Part shown: in pieces, positions 34,401-42,529 of the stretch | How the letters are laid out: every line of letters starts with the position of its first letter | How positions within the stretch are numbered: the stretch's first letter is position 1 | Assembly: GCA_026393475.1 (NCBI GenBank) | Contig: JAPLAA010000092.1 | Coordinates: 19,669-83,668, forward strand | Direction of reading: 5' to 3' | Source: Actinomycetota bacterium | GTDB taxonomy: Bacteria; Actinomycetota; Acidimicrobiia; Acidimicrobiales; Ilumatobacteraceae | Length of the DNA stretch: 64,000 bases | Notes under the pieces: model-generated | The model's input: the letters and a program-made list of their open reading frames with translations, nothing else | The model's database searches: none | What the model was told of the DNA's origin: nothing | Program-made: the position numbers and the translations under genes

Positions 34401-36764
34401 GGCACCAGCCTCGGCACCGGCACACGTCCCGGCGAGCGACGTGGCATCGATGACGCCGACATCGGGTGCGACGAGCACCGAGGCGGAGCTCACCGCGGTG
34501 TCACCCTCGTTGCGGAGAGTGGCCGTGTGGGTGACCACCTGACCGCCCTCCACCTGACGGTCGGCATCATCGACCGACGTCGCGAGGATCAGCCCGTCCA
34601 CGCTCGACAACGGGCGGGCCCGAGGTGCCGCGATCGCGGCCTCCTCCCCCGCCTCGTCGGCGTCCTCGCCGTCGGCTGGGTCCTGGCCGGCGTCTGCGTC
34701 GGCGGGCCCGAGCGATGCACCGGTCGTCTCGAGCGTCGTCTCGGCCGCGTCGCCCGCTGCCTGGTCGGGCTCGGTCGAGTTGGTCGCCCGCTCGGGGGTC
34801 GTCGACGAGGTCGACTGCTCTGGTGACTCTGGCGATTCGGACAATTCGGGTGATTCTGGTGACGTCGTCGCCGTGGGCGCTGGATCTGCGGCGGCGCTCC
34901 TGCTGGTCGGCGGCAGCACCGCCACGCCGACGGCGACCACCGCTGCGGCGGTGAGCAGGCGCAGCACGGGCACGCCACCGGCGCGCACGGGCAGACGGCC
35001 CACCACCGGATCGGGCTCACGGCGCGGTCGCTCCTCGGCCGCGCCCGCCATCTGCCACAGCCAGAGCGCGAGGTAGTCGTCGTGTTCGCCGGCCAGGCCG
35101 CCCCCCGCGAGGCGCATGCCCAACACCCAGGTGTCGGTGCGCTGCTCGACTCGCACCACCTGGGCGCGCACGTCCACGGGGTGCTGCCCGCGGGCGATGA
35201 GCTGCACCGGGAACTCGACCAACAGGTCGGCGGGCGCTCCGAACTCCACCCGCATGCCGCCGGCGGCGAGGTCGAGCACACGGCCCTGGTGCGTGCCGAT
35301 CCGGGCGGCGATGTCCACCGGCAGCCGACGGCTGCCGCGGAGCGAGCGGTTGCGACGCAGCACCCGGGCCGACGACAGCAGGCACGCGACGGTCGCCACA
35401 CCGGCGACGAGCAACGCGCCTTCCGTCAGGAATCGGCGGGCATCGTCGTCGGTGACGATCACCTGCCATGCCCGCCATGCCAACGCGACGTCGACGGCGA
35501 GCACGAGCGCGAGCAGTTCGAGCTGCGATCGCCAGCCGCGCCGCGACGGCCCGACCGCCGGGACCTCGATCGTCTGCGCGCCGCGCCGCATCGATCGGGC
35601 CACGGCCCGGAGCGATGGTGCGATGTCGTCGGTCGAGGCCCGGCACATGCCGATGGGTCGGATCAGGCCGCCGGTCAGCAGCAGTCGGGCGAGCCAGGCG
35701 AGGCCGATCGCGATCGGCGCTCCCCATGCCCATGCCTCGAACGGCAGCGGGAGCTCGCCTGTCGCCAGCGCCGCGACCACCGCGGAGACGGCCGTCACCG
35801 CGGCGATGCCGGCGAGGTCCTCGACGAGGGTCGCGACGTGTGCGAGGCGCTGCCAGCGGGTGAGGCCGCGCGCCCAGATCGGCGACCGGAGGCCGCGCAT
35901 CGACCGCAGTCGATCGCCCCGCGCGGCGATCTCGCGGTCGCGGGTCGCGCCCGCATCGACCTGCTCCACCGCGATCATCGGCCGGTGCCAGCGGCCGTGC
36001 CAGCCGAGTCGTTGGGCGGCGACGGTGCAGGCAGCCGCGCCGCGGGCGACGGGCAGGGTGCGGAAGGCGTCGACAAGGACGATCGAGCCGAAGCCGAGCC
36101 ATGGCATCGCACCGCGGGCGTCGAGCGACGGCCACCACCGGTCGTGTCGGACATGGTCGAGCAACGCTCGGTCGCCCGGTGCCACCGGTTCGGACTGGAC
36201 CCACACGGTGCCCCGGTCGAACTGCTCGAGCGCGGGACGCAGCGCACCCGGCAGGACCGCCGACGCCGCCGACGTGAGCACGAGGTGCCCGCCCGTCGCG
36301 GCGGCCACCGCGGCGGCGATCCCGGCCCGCGGGCCGATGCCGCTCGTGACCCGGCGCACGCCGAGCGATCGTCCGAGTTGGTCGAGGCGCGGATCGGCGC
36401 CCACCAGCAGCACCCGCGACGCAGCGCCGGTCGACGCGATCGCGGCGATGGTCGCCGTGCGCACCAGCACGAGCGATTCGCCGTCGCACACGACCGCGAC
36501 CTCGGTGCGGTCGAGCGCGGCCTCGGCGGCCGATCGAGCCCGACGGTCGGGCGGGGTGGCCCGCGGCCTGCTCCACAGCAGCGACCAGCACAGCAGGCGC
36601 ACGACGGCGTACACCGCAGCGGCGAGTGCAGGCGCGAGAACGACCCAGTCCTGCGCGCTCGTGTCGGCGCTCGCGACGGTGCCGGAGACGACACGAACGG
36701 CGACCGCCACGGCTACAGCCGCTGCCATCGCACCGATCGTGCGCCCCAACCGTGGACCTGTCAT
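31401..36764 (-). CDS. Giant fusion: degenerate BcsA-like glycosyltransferase + PilZ + DUF11 surface repeats
   Basis: Single 1787-codon frame. Two N-terminal TM helices (about 11-31, 41-63); residues 86-305 follow the cellulose synthase BcsA plan (VWVQSEP like VQTP; QRLGWHGRWHRPMIAV like the post-TED strand; IWARGLTRWQRLAH like QxxRWARG) but the DXD position reads LTSAAS and TED reads CTV, so catalysis looks lost. Further TM helices (about 315-465) lead to a PilZ domain (476-575) with RGSRR and DLAAGG, the c-di-GMP motif with Ser replaced by Ala. TM at 600-617, a Ser/Pro/Glu linker, about seven DUF11-like modules marked DGWxC (735-1700), and a C-terminal TM with RRRRGW; no LPXTG. Probably a c-di-GMP-responsive adhesin or surface scaffold. 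Confidence 0.85.
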   Translation of the reverse strand: MTGPRLGRTIGAMAAAVAVAVAVRVVSGTVASADTSAQDWVVLAPALAAAVYAVVRLLCWSLLWSRPRATPPDRRARSAAEAALDRTEVAVVCDGESLVLVRTATIAAIASTGAASRVLLVGADPRLDQLGRSLGVRRVTSGIGPRAGIAAAVAAATGGHLVLTSAASAVLPGALRPALEQFDRGTVWVQSEPVAPGDRALLDHVRHDRWWPSLDARGAMPWLGFGSIVLVDAFRTLPVARGAAACTVAAQRLGWHGRWHRPMIAVEQVDAGATRDREIAARGDRLRSMRGLRSPIWARGLTRWQRLAHVATLVEDLAGIAAVTAVSAVVAALATGELPLPFEAWAWGAPIAIGLAWLARLLLTGGLIRPIGMCRASTDDIAPSLRAVARSMRRGAQTIEVPAVGPSRRGWRSQLELLALVLAVDVALAWRAWQVIVTDDDARRFLTEGALLVAGVATVACLLSSARVLRRNRSLRGSRRLPVDIAARIGTHQGRVLDLAAGGMRVEFGAPADLLVEFPVQLIARGQHPVDVRAQVVRVEQRTDTWVLGMRLAGGGLAGEHDDYLALWLWQMAGAAEERPRREPDPVVGRLPVRAGGVPVLRLLTAAAVVAVGVAVLPPTSRSAAADPAPTATTSPESPELSESPESPEQSTSSTTPERATNSTEPDQAAGDAAETTLETTGASLGPADADAGQDPADGEDADEAGEEAAIAAPRARPLSSVDGLILATSVDDADRQVEGGQVVTHTATLRNEGDTAVSSASVLVAPDVGVIDATSLAGTCAGAEAGATAVDGPATVGWTLFGTAGSLAPGTECTVSWRESLPAATELEDGSMVTSSVSITDQGFAGRSGTTDGPSVVDELVVRRATLRLTASAGDGTAVDQMTIGQPFTWVLTVANISPNPVTAHGIDLVHSLPKNWVYTATVSVSPPTCDVAPVVLVDDVAGMQTATWSDMCDLDQGEEVVLAFSATPQEAAIDDPGVVDAAGKPIAHVSEVTLTAEDAAGNPLGSAGDRAGAIARTVDLVARLTDVGPDDGTANADPAVVVGGLGRYRVDVANEGPDATTGPVTVSVDVPAGMVAISAVGDGWECAIGATVDCTSSATILVGDAAAPVVVGVAVGPGALADDGSDGDPDLAIATATATVAGGGLDRDTSNDADGESTRVRRDADVALTGVLSGTTPMAPGARVDWILTPIVVGPAAVTGELVLEDTMPQGMRFVSARGRGWTCGGSRVGTAYAADPDTNGVLSCRRQLRDVGAGTALDALVVNVQIDPGFAGDPPIPGRVTFAGDRNPSNDLAQRSVAPGPVAELSVQAVTGSRFVEVGEQLTYEVVVTNQGPAADEGEVEVRAEVAAGLEIGAVVGDGWICAVEAPSDIADGSWTCTWDASTTPVVSGMLMPAVEVTARVAPEAVSNLAPSARESFDHTVTVTGSASGPEPISSTLTWTAAPETTNTVSLVDTSSGAWRTGEPHDVQVVVGNDGPSGEYGPVVVQIPVTAAIDLMAADGDGWACGVTTRSVDADDPDVTRTVECTYGRRRAEYGQPVLDVGETLPPIDLTLVPAADGDATQAARVIGVTDAVPHRSAAPVQVGRSAAMSIDVDAPDVAYVGERMVLAVTVVNDGPSRSATPVTMTVALPVGVEIVAVDGGVDAWSCDGRSATIVCTAPDGIAPDTSSVLSLTASVGPATETDDVAVTAMLTADPADTATEDDVDVDTVDVRPGESTGSTGSAAPATSAPGADAEGSMPVPATTPATPMTPRDFRAADLLGFGGAAGALAFAVVLVSGRRRRGW

Positions 36765-36917
36765 TCGCCGAGCGTGCCTTCCTGTGCTCCCGGACTCTCC
36801 TCGGGCGCGACCGTCCGGAACGCGGGCGATCTGTCAACCGGAGGTGCCGTCGTCCCAGCTCAGCGACGTTGCCACAGGCGACGGGCAGGCGGCAGGGCGG
36901 GCGCTGGACCCGCCGGA

Positions 36918-37580
36918 TCAGGCGAGGGCGGTGACGCCGAGAAGTGCCGTCGTCGTGCGGCACAGCAGACCGAGCTGCTGGCGTTCGCGGGCGTGGAACG
37001 GCCGCCCGGACCGGCCCACGACCACCACGAGGTCGCGGCCGCTCACCGCATCGACGCCCCCCAACCATCCCCAGGCGAGATCGCCCGGAGCGCCGGCCGC
37101 CTGTGCGGCCTCGTCGAGGTGACGGCTGCCGTCGAGGAACGCCGCCAACCAGGCCACGTCGGGGGCCGCACCGTGACCGGTCACCACCACGGCGGCAGCG
37201 GCATCGAGCGCCGCCACCCAGTCGCCGTCGAGCAGCACCGCCAGACGGTCGCACAGCAGGTCGAGCCGCCCCTCGAGGGGTGCCTCGGCGAGTTCTGCGG
37301 CCATCTCCAACGCCACGAGACCCGAGTCGGGGCGATCGTTGGCCACCCGCCGCACGTCCTCGACCGCCACCCCGTCCACCTGCATGATCTCGGCCACGAG
37401 GAGGTCGACCAGCTCGAGGTCGGGAAGGCTCACGACCAGTTCGTCGACCGCTCGACCGCCGCCGCGCTCGAGGATGTCGATGCCCACCACGTCGCCGCGC
37501 AGCGCACCGATGCGGCTCGCCACCTGGCCCAGCGCGCCCGGACGATCGGGGAGCCAGACGCGAACGACGAAGGTTTCCAC
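36918..37580 (-). CDS. ACT-domain protein
   Basis: 220 residues. The N-terminal ACT domain starts at METFVVRVWLPDRPGALGQV and includes GIDILERGGGRAVDELVVSLP; a second region (about 90-215) resembles a GAF-like sensor fold (LVVVVGRSGRPFHARERQQLGLLC). A ligand-sensing role, perhaps amino acid, is inferred; no catalytic domain is attached. GTG 37580 is preferred over the upstream in-frame GTG at 37619 because TACCGT sits 7 nt before it. It lies downstream of alaC on the same strand but is separately promoted. Confidence 0.8.
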   Translation of the reverse strand: METFVVRVWLPDRPGALGQVASRIGALRGDVVGIDILERGGGRAVDELVVSLPDLELVDLLVAEIMQVDGVAVEDVRRVANDRPDSGLVALEMAAELAEAPLEGRLDLLCDRLAVLLDGDWVAALDAAAAVVVTGHGAAPDVAWLAAFLDGSRHLDEAAQAAGAPGDLAWGWLGGVDAVSGRDLVVVVGRSGRPFHARERQQLGLLCRTTTALLGVTALA

Positions 37581-37587
37581 GTCGGCG

Positions 37588-37593
37588 ACGGTA
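37588..37593 (-). promoter_or_regulatory. -10 box (TACCGT) for ACT-domain gene
   Basis: TACCGT on the minus strand, 7 nt before GTG 37580. Confidence 0.4.
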
Positions 37594-37684
37594 CCGAGGG
37601 CGGTGTCGCCGAGGATCACACCCGTGTGACGAGCATGTGAACGACTCCCAGTCGAGCCGCTGCCCCAGTCACCCGGTCACCCCA

Positions 37685-38890
37685 TCACCCCAGCTTCGGC
37701 AGGCCCTTCTTCAGGTTCCTGATGCCCTGCGCGATGCGGCGCTCGTTCTCGATCAGCGCGAACCGGGCGAAGCCCTCACCGCCGGGGCCGAAGCCCACAC
37801 CCGGCGACAGCGCCACCTCGCACTCGCGCACGACGTGCGAGCAGAACTCGACCGAGTCCATGTCGGCGTACGGCTCGGGGATCGGTGCCCACACGAACAT
37901 CGAGCCCTTCGGCTTCGGGATGTCCCACCCGATGCGGGCCAGACCGTCGATGAGCGCATCGCGACGGCTCTGGTAGATCGCACACACCTCTTCGGGATAG
38001 TCGGGGGCCTCGTTCATCGTGACGGTGGCCGCGATCTGGATCGGCTGGAACTGGCCGTAGTCGAGGTAGCTCTTCAACTTCACGAGCGCCTGCACGACCT
38101 CCTTGTTGCCCACCAGGAACGCGCACCGCCAGCCGGCCATCGAGAAGCTCTTGGTCATCGAGTACAGCTCGACCGCGCACTCCTTGGCGCCCTCGGCCTG
38201 CAGGATGCTCGGCGGCTGGTAGCCGTCGAAGCCGACGTCGGCGTAGGCGAAGTCGTGCACCACGATCATGTTGCGCTCGCGGCAGAAGTCGACGACCTTC
38301 TGCATGAAGTCGAGGTCGACCACGGCGCCCGTCGGGTTGTGCGGGAACGAGATCACCAACACGCGGGGCTTCGGCCAGCCCACCTCGTAGGCGGTGGTGA
38401 GGCTCTCGAAGAAGTCACCCGTGAAGTCGCCCTGCACCCGCGGGTCGGCGAGGTGACGCATCGGCACCTGGCGCAGGTCGGCGCCGGCGAACAGCGGACC
38501 GTAGATGTGGATCGGGTAGCTCGGGCTGGGCACGATCGCCGCGTCGCCACGGTCGAGCAGCACCCACATGAGGTGGCTGAAGCCCTCCTTCGACCCGATG
38601 GTGTTCGTGATCTCGAGCTCCTGGTCGAGCACGACGCCCCACTTGCGCTCGTACAGCGCGGCGACGGCCTCGCGCAGCTTGGGCAGTCCGCGGCTCAGCG
38701 AGTACCGGTGGTTGCGCTCGATGTGGGCGGCCTCGGCCAGCTTGTCGACGGCGATCTGCGGCGACGGGATGTCGGGGTTGCCGAACCCCAGGTCGATCAC
38801 ATCGACACCTGCTCGACGTGCCTCGATCTTCAGGTTGTTGATGATCGTGAAGACGTACGGCGGCAGGTTGGTGATGCGGCGGAACTCCAT
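37685..38890 (-). CDS. alaC: AlaC-type alanine transaminase (PLP aminotransferase class I)
   Basis: PLP enzyme converting pyruvate plus glutamate to alanine plus 2-oxoglutarate; 401 residues. It begins RRITNLPPYVFTIINNLK and carries FGNPDIPSP, NTIGSKEGFSHLMW, PSPSYPIHIYGPLFAG, ISFPHNPTGAVV, the PLP-lysine block SMTKSFSMAGWRCAFLVGN, LKSYLDYGQFQP and ALIENERRI, closely following E. coli AlaC rather than AspC. ATG 38890 is preceded by TAACCT at 7 nt. Confidence 0.9.
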   Translation of the reverse strand: MEFRRITNLPPYVFTIINNLKIEARRAGVDVIDLGFGNPDIPSPQIAVDKLAEAAHIERNHRYSLSRGLPKLREAVAALYERKWGVVLDQELEITNTIGSKEGFSHLMWVLLDRGDAAIVPSPSYPIHIYGPLFAGADLRQVPMRHLADPRVQGDFTGDFFESLTTAYEVGWPKPRVLVISFPHNPTGAVVDLDFMQKVVDFCRERNMIVVHDFAYADVGFDGYQPPSILQAEGAKECAVELYSMTKSFSMAGWRCAFLVGNKEVVQALVKLKSYLDYGQFQPIQIAATVTMNEAPDYPEEVCAIYQSRRDALIDGLARIGWDIPKPKGSMFVWAPIPEPYADMDSVEFCSHVVRECEVALSPGVGFGPGGEGFARFALIENERRIAQGIRNLKKGLPKLG

Positions 38891-38897
38891 TCGGCCC

Positions 38898-38903
38898 AGG
38901 TTA
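38898..38903 (-). promoter_or_regulatory. -10 box (TAACCT) for alaC
   Basis: TAACCT on the minus strand, 7 nt before ATG 38890. Confidence 0.45.
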
Positions 38904-38964
38904 CGAGTTCGGCCCTGCGATGGCGGTGTTCATTGCCGTGATCGCCAGGGATTGGAACGGGTTC

Positions 38965-39942
38965 TCACGGACGTTGCGCGAAGTAGGCCTTCACGGCCGC
39001 GTCGGTCGACACGAGGCACGCGTTCCAAGCACTGTCGCCACCGGTCGCGAGGCACGACCGCATCTCGGCATCGGCGAAGGCCATGTATGCCTCCTCGTCG
39101 GCCTGCGTCATCCCTTCGAGCACCGTCGCATCCACGTCGGGTATGTAGTCGGGCTGTGCCGTCACGAACGTCGACGACCAGGTCTGGACCACACCCAGCT
39201 GTCGGCCGTCCTGGGTCACCGGCGAACCCTCCCCCTGCAACGAGACCGTCGACCAGGTGGTGCGGAGCAACTCCTGACCGGAAGCGTCGAGCGCCACGTA
39301 CTCGTCGGTCGGTCGGCGATCCGGCAATGGGAACGCCGCCACTCCGTCGACCACGTGCTGCCACATCACGTCGTCGCCCCGACGGATCTCCACGATCGCG
39401 GCCTCGGCGGGGAGGCCGATCCACATCACCGAATCCCCGACGCCCGCGAGCTCGAGTTCGGTCCACGGCAACGCATCGAGTTCGATCGAGGCTGGCACGG
39501 ACCAGCAGGCACCGAACCCGGACAGCGCCCGACAGGGGTGTTGGTCGTAGGTGTCGAAGTACGCCCGCGCATTGACGTAGAAGGTCAGGTGCTCGCCGTT
39601 GGCGAGTTCGAAGCCCTGCGCGACGGGCTTCGTGACATCGCTCACCCACCACGGGGGCGAGATCGTCCCGAGTGCGAGCAACGGCACCTCGGTGCGGGTC
39701 GGGCCGGCATCGGGGTTCGCTGCGTCGGCCTCGTCCGAGCCGCTTCGGGCGTTCACGGCCGCGAGACCGCCGACCAGCAGCGCGAGTCCGCACACCGCGG
39801 CCGCTCCCCTGGCGGCAGACCGGCGGCGTCGGCGGCTGCCGACGCGGCTCATCACGTCGTCGAGCTCGACGGTGGCCCCGTCGGCCCGATGTGCCAACTC
39901 GGGCAGCCGGTGCTGCAGGCGGTCTTCGAGATCGGTGTTCAT
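38965..39942 (-). CDS. Single-pass membrane protein coupled to ECF sigma factor (possible anti-sigma)
   Basis: 325 residues. A cytoplasmic N-terminus of about 55 residues (MNTDLEDRLQHRLPEL, then a basic RRRRR patch), one TM helix (AAAVCGLALLVGGLAAV) and a 240-residue extracytoplasmic domain with conserved-looking cysteines (HPCRAL, GACWSV, RSCLA, NACLV). ATG 39942 overlaps the sigma factor stop (ATGA). Topology and coupling suggest it controls that sigma factor, but no zinc-binding anti-sigma HxxxCxxC motif is present, so the role is inferred. Confidence 0.75.
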   Translation of the reverse strand: MNTDLEDRLQHRLPELAHRADGATVELDDVMSRVGSRRRRRSAARGAAAVCGLALLVGGLAAVNARSGSDEADAANPDAGPTRTEVPLLALGTISPPWWVSDVTKPVAQGFELANGEHLTFYVNARAYFDTYDQHPCRALSGFGACWSVPASIELDALPWTELELAGVGDSVMWIGLPAEAAIVEIRRGDDVMWQHVVDGVAAFPLPDRRPTDEYVALDASGQELLRTTWSTVSLQGEGSPVTQDGRQLGVVQTWSSTFVTAQPDYIPDVDATVLEGMTQADEEAYMAFADAEMRSCLATGGDSAWNACLVSTDAAVKAYFAQRP

Positions 39943-40481
39943 CCGAGGGTTCCTCTCAGTTGGGCGAGCGCCCGGTTCAACGTGGACTTCACGGTGCCGA
40001 CCGAGACGCCGAGGGTGGCGGCGATGTCGGCCAGCTCGAGCTGTTGGTAGAAGCGGAGCACGACGACCGCCCGACGGCGGCGCGGCAGCTGTGCCAGCGC
40101 GGCGGCGAGCTCGTCGGTCTCGGCCGGTCGATCGAGGTACGACTCCGCCCTGGCGACCTCGGCATCGGTGCGGCGGACGACCGCCCGGTGGCGGTGCCAC
40201 GAGGTGCACCGGTTCACGACGGCCCGCCGCAGGTACGCGCCCGGGTCGTCGATCGAGCTCCATCGCTCGTAGACCCTCACGAACGACTCCTGCACCGCCT
40301 CCTCGGCCTGGCTCACCGAGCCCGTCAACAGAGACGCGAGCCGGAGCATCGGATCACGGGTCTCGGCGAAGAACGACTCGAACGAATCCGGGACCGCGGT
40401 CACGCGAGGCATGTCGCCGTCGGCGACAGGAAGCTGCGCCAGCAGCGGCTCCACGTCCCGGGTGATCGCGTCGTCCACCAT
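39939..40481 (-). CDS. ECF sigma factor (SigE-like family)
   Basis: 180-residue sigma-70 family factor. Region 2: SFESFFAETRDPMLRLASLL, AEEAVQESFVRVYERW, and DDPGAYLRRAVVNRC; region 4: LPRRRRAVVVLRFYQQLELADIA followed by LGVSVGTVKSTLNRALAQL. No region 1 or 3, typical of ECF group proteins. The first 30 residues precede homology, so Met24 is an alternative start. It directs a regulon that cannot be read from here; the coupled membrane protein downstream is the likely partner. Confidence 0.9.
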   Translation of the reverse strand: MVDDAITRDVEPLLAQLPVADGDMPRVTAVPDSFESFFAETRDPMLRLASLLTGSVSQAEEAVQESFVRVYERWSSIDDPGAYLRRAVVNRCTSWHRHRAVVRRTDAEVARAESYLDRPAETDELAAALAQLPRRRRAVVVLRFYQQLELADIAATLGVSVGTVKSTLNRALAQLRGTLG

Positions 40482-40606
40482 CGTCCACTCTGACGCACGA
40501 CCGCCGTCAGAGGTTGCTCGACATCGCCGGACAGGGCCTGGGTCGATCGTCCTACCTTGCGAGGTGGAGGTGGGAATCGGTCATCGTTGTGCCACGATTC
40601 ATGACC

Positions 40607-41113
40607 ATGTCGAACCCCCTTCCCGACGGATGCATCCACGTGGTCATCGAGATCCCCCGTGGCAGCCGCAACAAGTACGAGATCGACCACGAGACCGGGC
40701 GGGTCTTCCTCGACCGCCGCCTGTTCACGGCCACCACCTACCCGGCCGACTACGGCTTCATCCCCGACACCCTCGGCGGCGACGGCGACCCGCTCGACGC
40801 CCTGGTGCTGCTGGAAGACCCCGTGTACCCGGGCGTCTGGGTGCAGGCCCGCCCGCTCGGCGTGCTCTACATGCACGACGAGGCCGGCGAGGACGCCAAG
40901 ATCATCTGTGTGCCGCCCCGCGAGCCGCGCTGGCAGGACGTGATGGATCTGAACGACCTCACCCCGCAGCTCGTCGAGGAGATCCAGCACTTCTTCGAGG
41001 TGTACAAGGCGCTCGAGCCCGGCAAGACCTCGTCGACCGCCGGCCTCGCCGGTCGTGACGCCGCGTGGCGTGAGATCGAAGAGGCTCGCCGCAACTACGT
41101 CCCGCACCACTGA
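40607..41113 (+). CDS. ppa: Inorganic pyrophosphatase (class I)
   Basis: Hydrolyses PPi to phosphate in the cytoplasm with Mg2+. 168 residues: IEIPRGSRNKYEID, FTATTYPADYGFIPDTLGGDGDPLDALVLL (given in parts: YPADYGFIPDT and GDGDPLDALVLL, the DxDPxD signature), EDAKIICVPP and HFFEVYKALEPGK. ATG 40607 chosen by homology; ATG 40601 in frame is possible. CACGAT 8 nt upstream may be a weak -10 box. Confidence 0.95.
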   Translation: MSNPLPDGCIHVVIEIPRGSRNKYEIDHETGRVFLDRRLFTATTYPADYGFIPDTLGGDGDPLDALVLLEDPVYPGVWVQARPLGVLYMHDEAGEDAKIICVPPREPRWQDVMDLNDLTPQLVEEIQHFFEVYKALEPGKTSSTAGLAGRDAAWREIEEARRNYVPHH

Positions 41114-41127
41114 CGGGCCCGATCCGT

Positions 41128-41151
41128 TCGGCGCCGGCTGACTGGCGCCGA
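41128..41151. terminator. Hairpin between convergent ppa and ROK genes
   Basis: TCGGCGCC (41128-41135) and GGCGCCGA (41144-41151) form a perfect 8-bp stem with an 8-nt loop. It follows ppa by 14 nt and precedes the ROK stop from the other side, so it can serve both strands. No T-run. Confidence 0.55.
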
Positions 41152-41162
41152 GGGGAAGCGGA

Positions 41163-42086
41163 CTACAGCTGCGTGAGCAGTGCGGCGCCGATGCCACCGG
41201 CCAGCGGGCCGAGCTCGGCAAACACGATGCTCGGCCACGGCCGGTCGTCACCGCCGTACATGCTCTCGTGGAACGCGTGCTCGATCGGCGGCAGGAACAG
41301 ATCGGGATCGGCCGACAGGCCACCCGAGAACACCACGGTGCCCGGGTCGTAGAGGTTGGTGAGGTTCACCAACCCGATCGCGACCCAGTCGGCGAAGATG
41401 TCGATCACGGCGAGCGCCTCGGTGTCGCCGGCCCGTGCCGCGGCGGTGACGTGCTCACCACGGATGGCCTCGACGCTGCCGGCCTCGGCGAGCACGGCCG
41501 TGAGCTTGCCCGCCGTCGCCGCCTCACGGGCGTGGTACCCGAGGCTGTTGCCCGAGGCGTAGCGCTCCCAACACCCCTGCTGACCGCACGGGCACGGGAT
41601 GCCGTGCGGCATCACGATCATGTGGCCGAACTCACCGGCGAAGCCGTTGTGACCGCGCTGCAGCGCGCCACCGCTCACGAAGCCGCCACCGATACCGGTG
41701 CCGAGACCGACGAGCAGCAGGTCGTCGACCCCGCGGCCGGCGCCCAGCTTCCATTCGGCGAGGCATGCCACCGTGTTGTCGTTGTCGACCAGAACGCGCA
41801 GACCGCTGCGGGCCTCGAGCAGCTCGCGCAGGCGCAGCATCTTCACGCCGGTGAGGTTCGCTGCCGCGAGCAAGACGCCATCGCGGTTGACCAGACCGGG
41901 CACGGCGACGCCGACCGCGTCGACGGCACCGAGCTCGCTCGCGATGTGGGTGAGGGTGTCGACCAAGCCCTCGGGACTGTCGGGGGTGGGGAGCCGGAGC
42001 TCACCGACGACGGAGCCGTCCTCGCCGAGCGCGACCCCGAGGCACTTCGTCCCGCCGACGTCGATGCCGACCGCTGCGGGAGTCAC
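41163..42086 (-). CDS. ROK-family kinase, probable glucokinase
   Basis: 307 residues. VGIDVGGTKCLGVAL phosphate loop, VDNDNTVACLAEW (catalytic Asp), GLGTGIGGGFVSGGALQRG, EFGHMIVMPHG, and the zinc motif CPCGQQGCWERYAS match actinobacterial ROK glucokinases, so glucose plus ATP to glucose 6-phosphate is likely. GTG 42086 overlaps the stop of the START-like protein gene (GTGA). Confidence 0.87.
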   Translation of the reverse strand: MTPAAVGIDVGGTKCLGVALGEDGSVVGELRLPTPDSPEGLVDTLTHIASELGAVDAVGVAVPGLVNRDGVLLAAANLTGVKMLRLRELLEARSGLRVLVDNDNTVACLAEWKLGAGRGVDDLLLVGLGTGIGGGFVSGGALQRGHNGFAGEFGHMIVMPHGIPCPCGQQGCWERYASGNSLGYHAREAATAGKLTAVLAEAGSVEAIRGEHVTAAARAGDTEALAVIDIFADWVAIGLVNLTNLYDPGTVVFSGGLSADPDLFLPPIEHAFHESMYGGDDRPWPSIVFAELGPLAGGIGAALLTQL

Positions 42087-42517
42087 GCCTCGGCGCGAGC
42101 CTTCAGCTCGCGCACGGTGTTGAGGATGCGCACTTCGGCCCGGCGCTTCACGAAGCCCGGCAGCGGCACGACGAGCTCGATCACCAGGTCGTAGCGCACC
42201 TCGGTGCCGCCGTCGTTCATCGCGGTGAACACGTAGGCACCGTCGATGGTGCTCATGATGTCGCCACGGACGAGGCTCCACGCGAGCACGTTCGGCGCCT
42301 GCGAGTAGTCGTAGGAGAGGGTGTAGTGGGTGCTGCGGCCCAAAGCTGACGCCCGGAACTCGACCTCGGTGGGGCGGCCCTCGCCGTCGCGGGCGCGGAC
42401 GACCACGTCCTTCACGTCCTTGGCCCACTCGGTGTACCGCTCGAAGTCGGCGGCGATGGCCCAGACGCGCTCGGGGGACGTGGCGATCGTGGTGGTCTGC
42501 GAGGCCTGCTCTGCCAT
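42083..42517 (-). CDS. SRPBCC/START-like protein (polyketide cyclase/dehydrase family)
   Basis: 144 residues with the helix-grip fold signature: MAEQASQTTTIATSPERVWAIAADF (opening as ASQTTTIATSPERVWAIA), EWAKDVKDV, and beta strands VLAWSLVRG ... YVFTAMNDGGTEVRYDL, ending in a long amphipathic helix. Such proteins bind a hydrophobic ligand; no enzymatic residue is obvious. Coupled to the downstream ROK kinase by GTGA overlap; operonic with the membrane protein upstream (12 nt gap). Confidence 0.82.
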   Translation of the reverse strand: MAEQASQTTTIATSPERVWAIAADFERYTEWAKDVKDVVVRARDGEGRPTEVEFRASALGRSTHYTLSYDYSQAPNVLAWSLVRGDIMSTIDGAYVFTAMNDGGTEVRYDLVIELVVPLPGFVKRRAEVRILNTVRELKARAEA

Positions 42518-42529
42518 AGGAGTCTTGTT

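Noticed and set aside
36728..36764. LPXTG or sortase anchoring for the giant surface protein
   Set aside because: No LPXTG occurs before the C-terminal TM helix; anchoring appears to be by TM segments.
32031..37640. Plus-strand frames of 931 and 852 codons opposite the giant fusion gene
   Set aside because: Low-complexity RDDR/HR-rich translations mirroring the DUF11 codons; the minus strand carries recognisable TM, PilZ and repeat domains.
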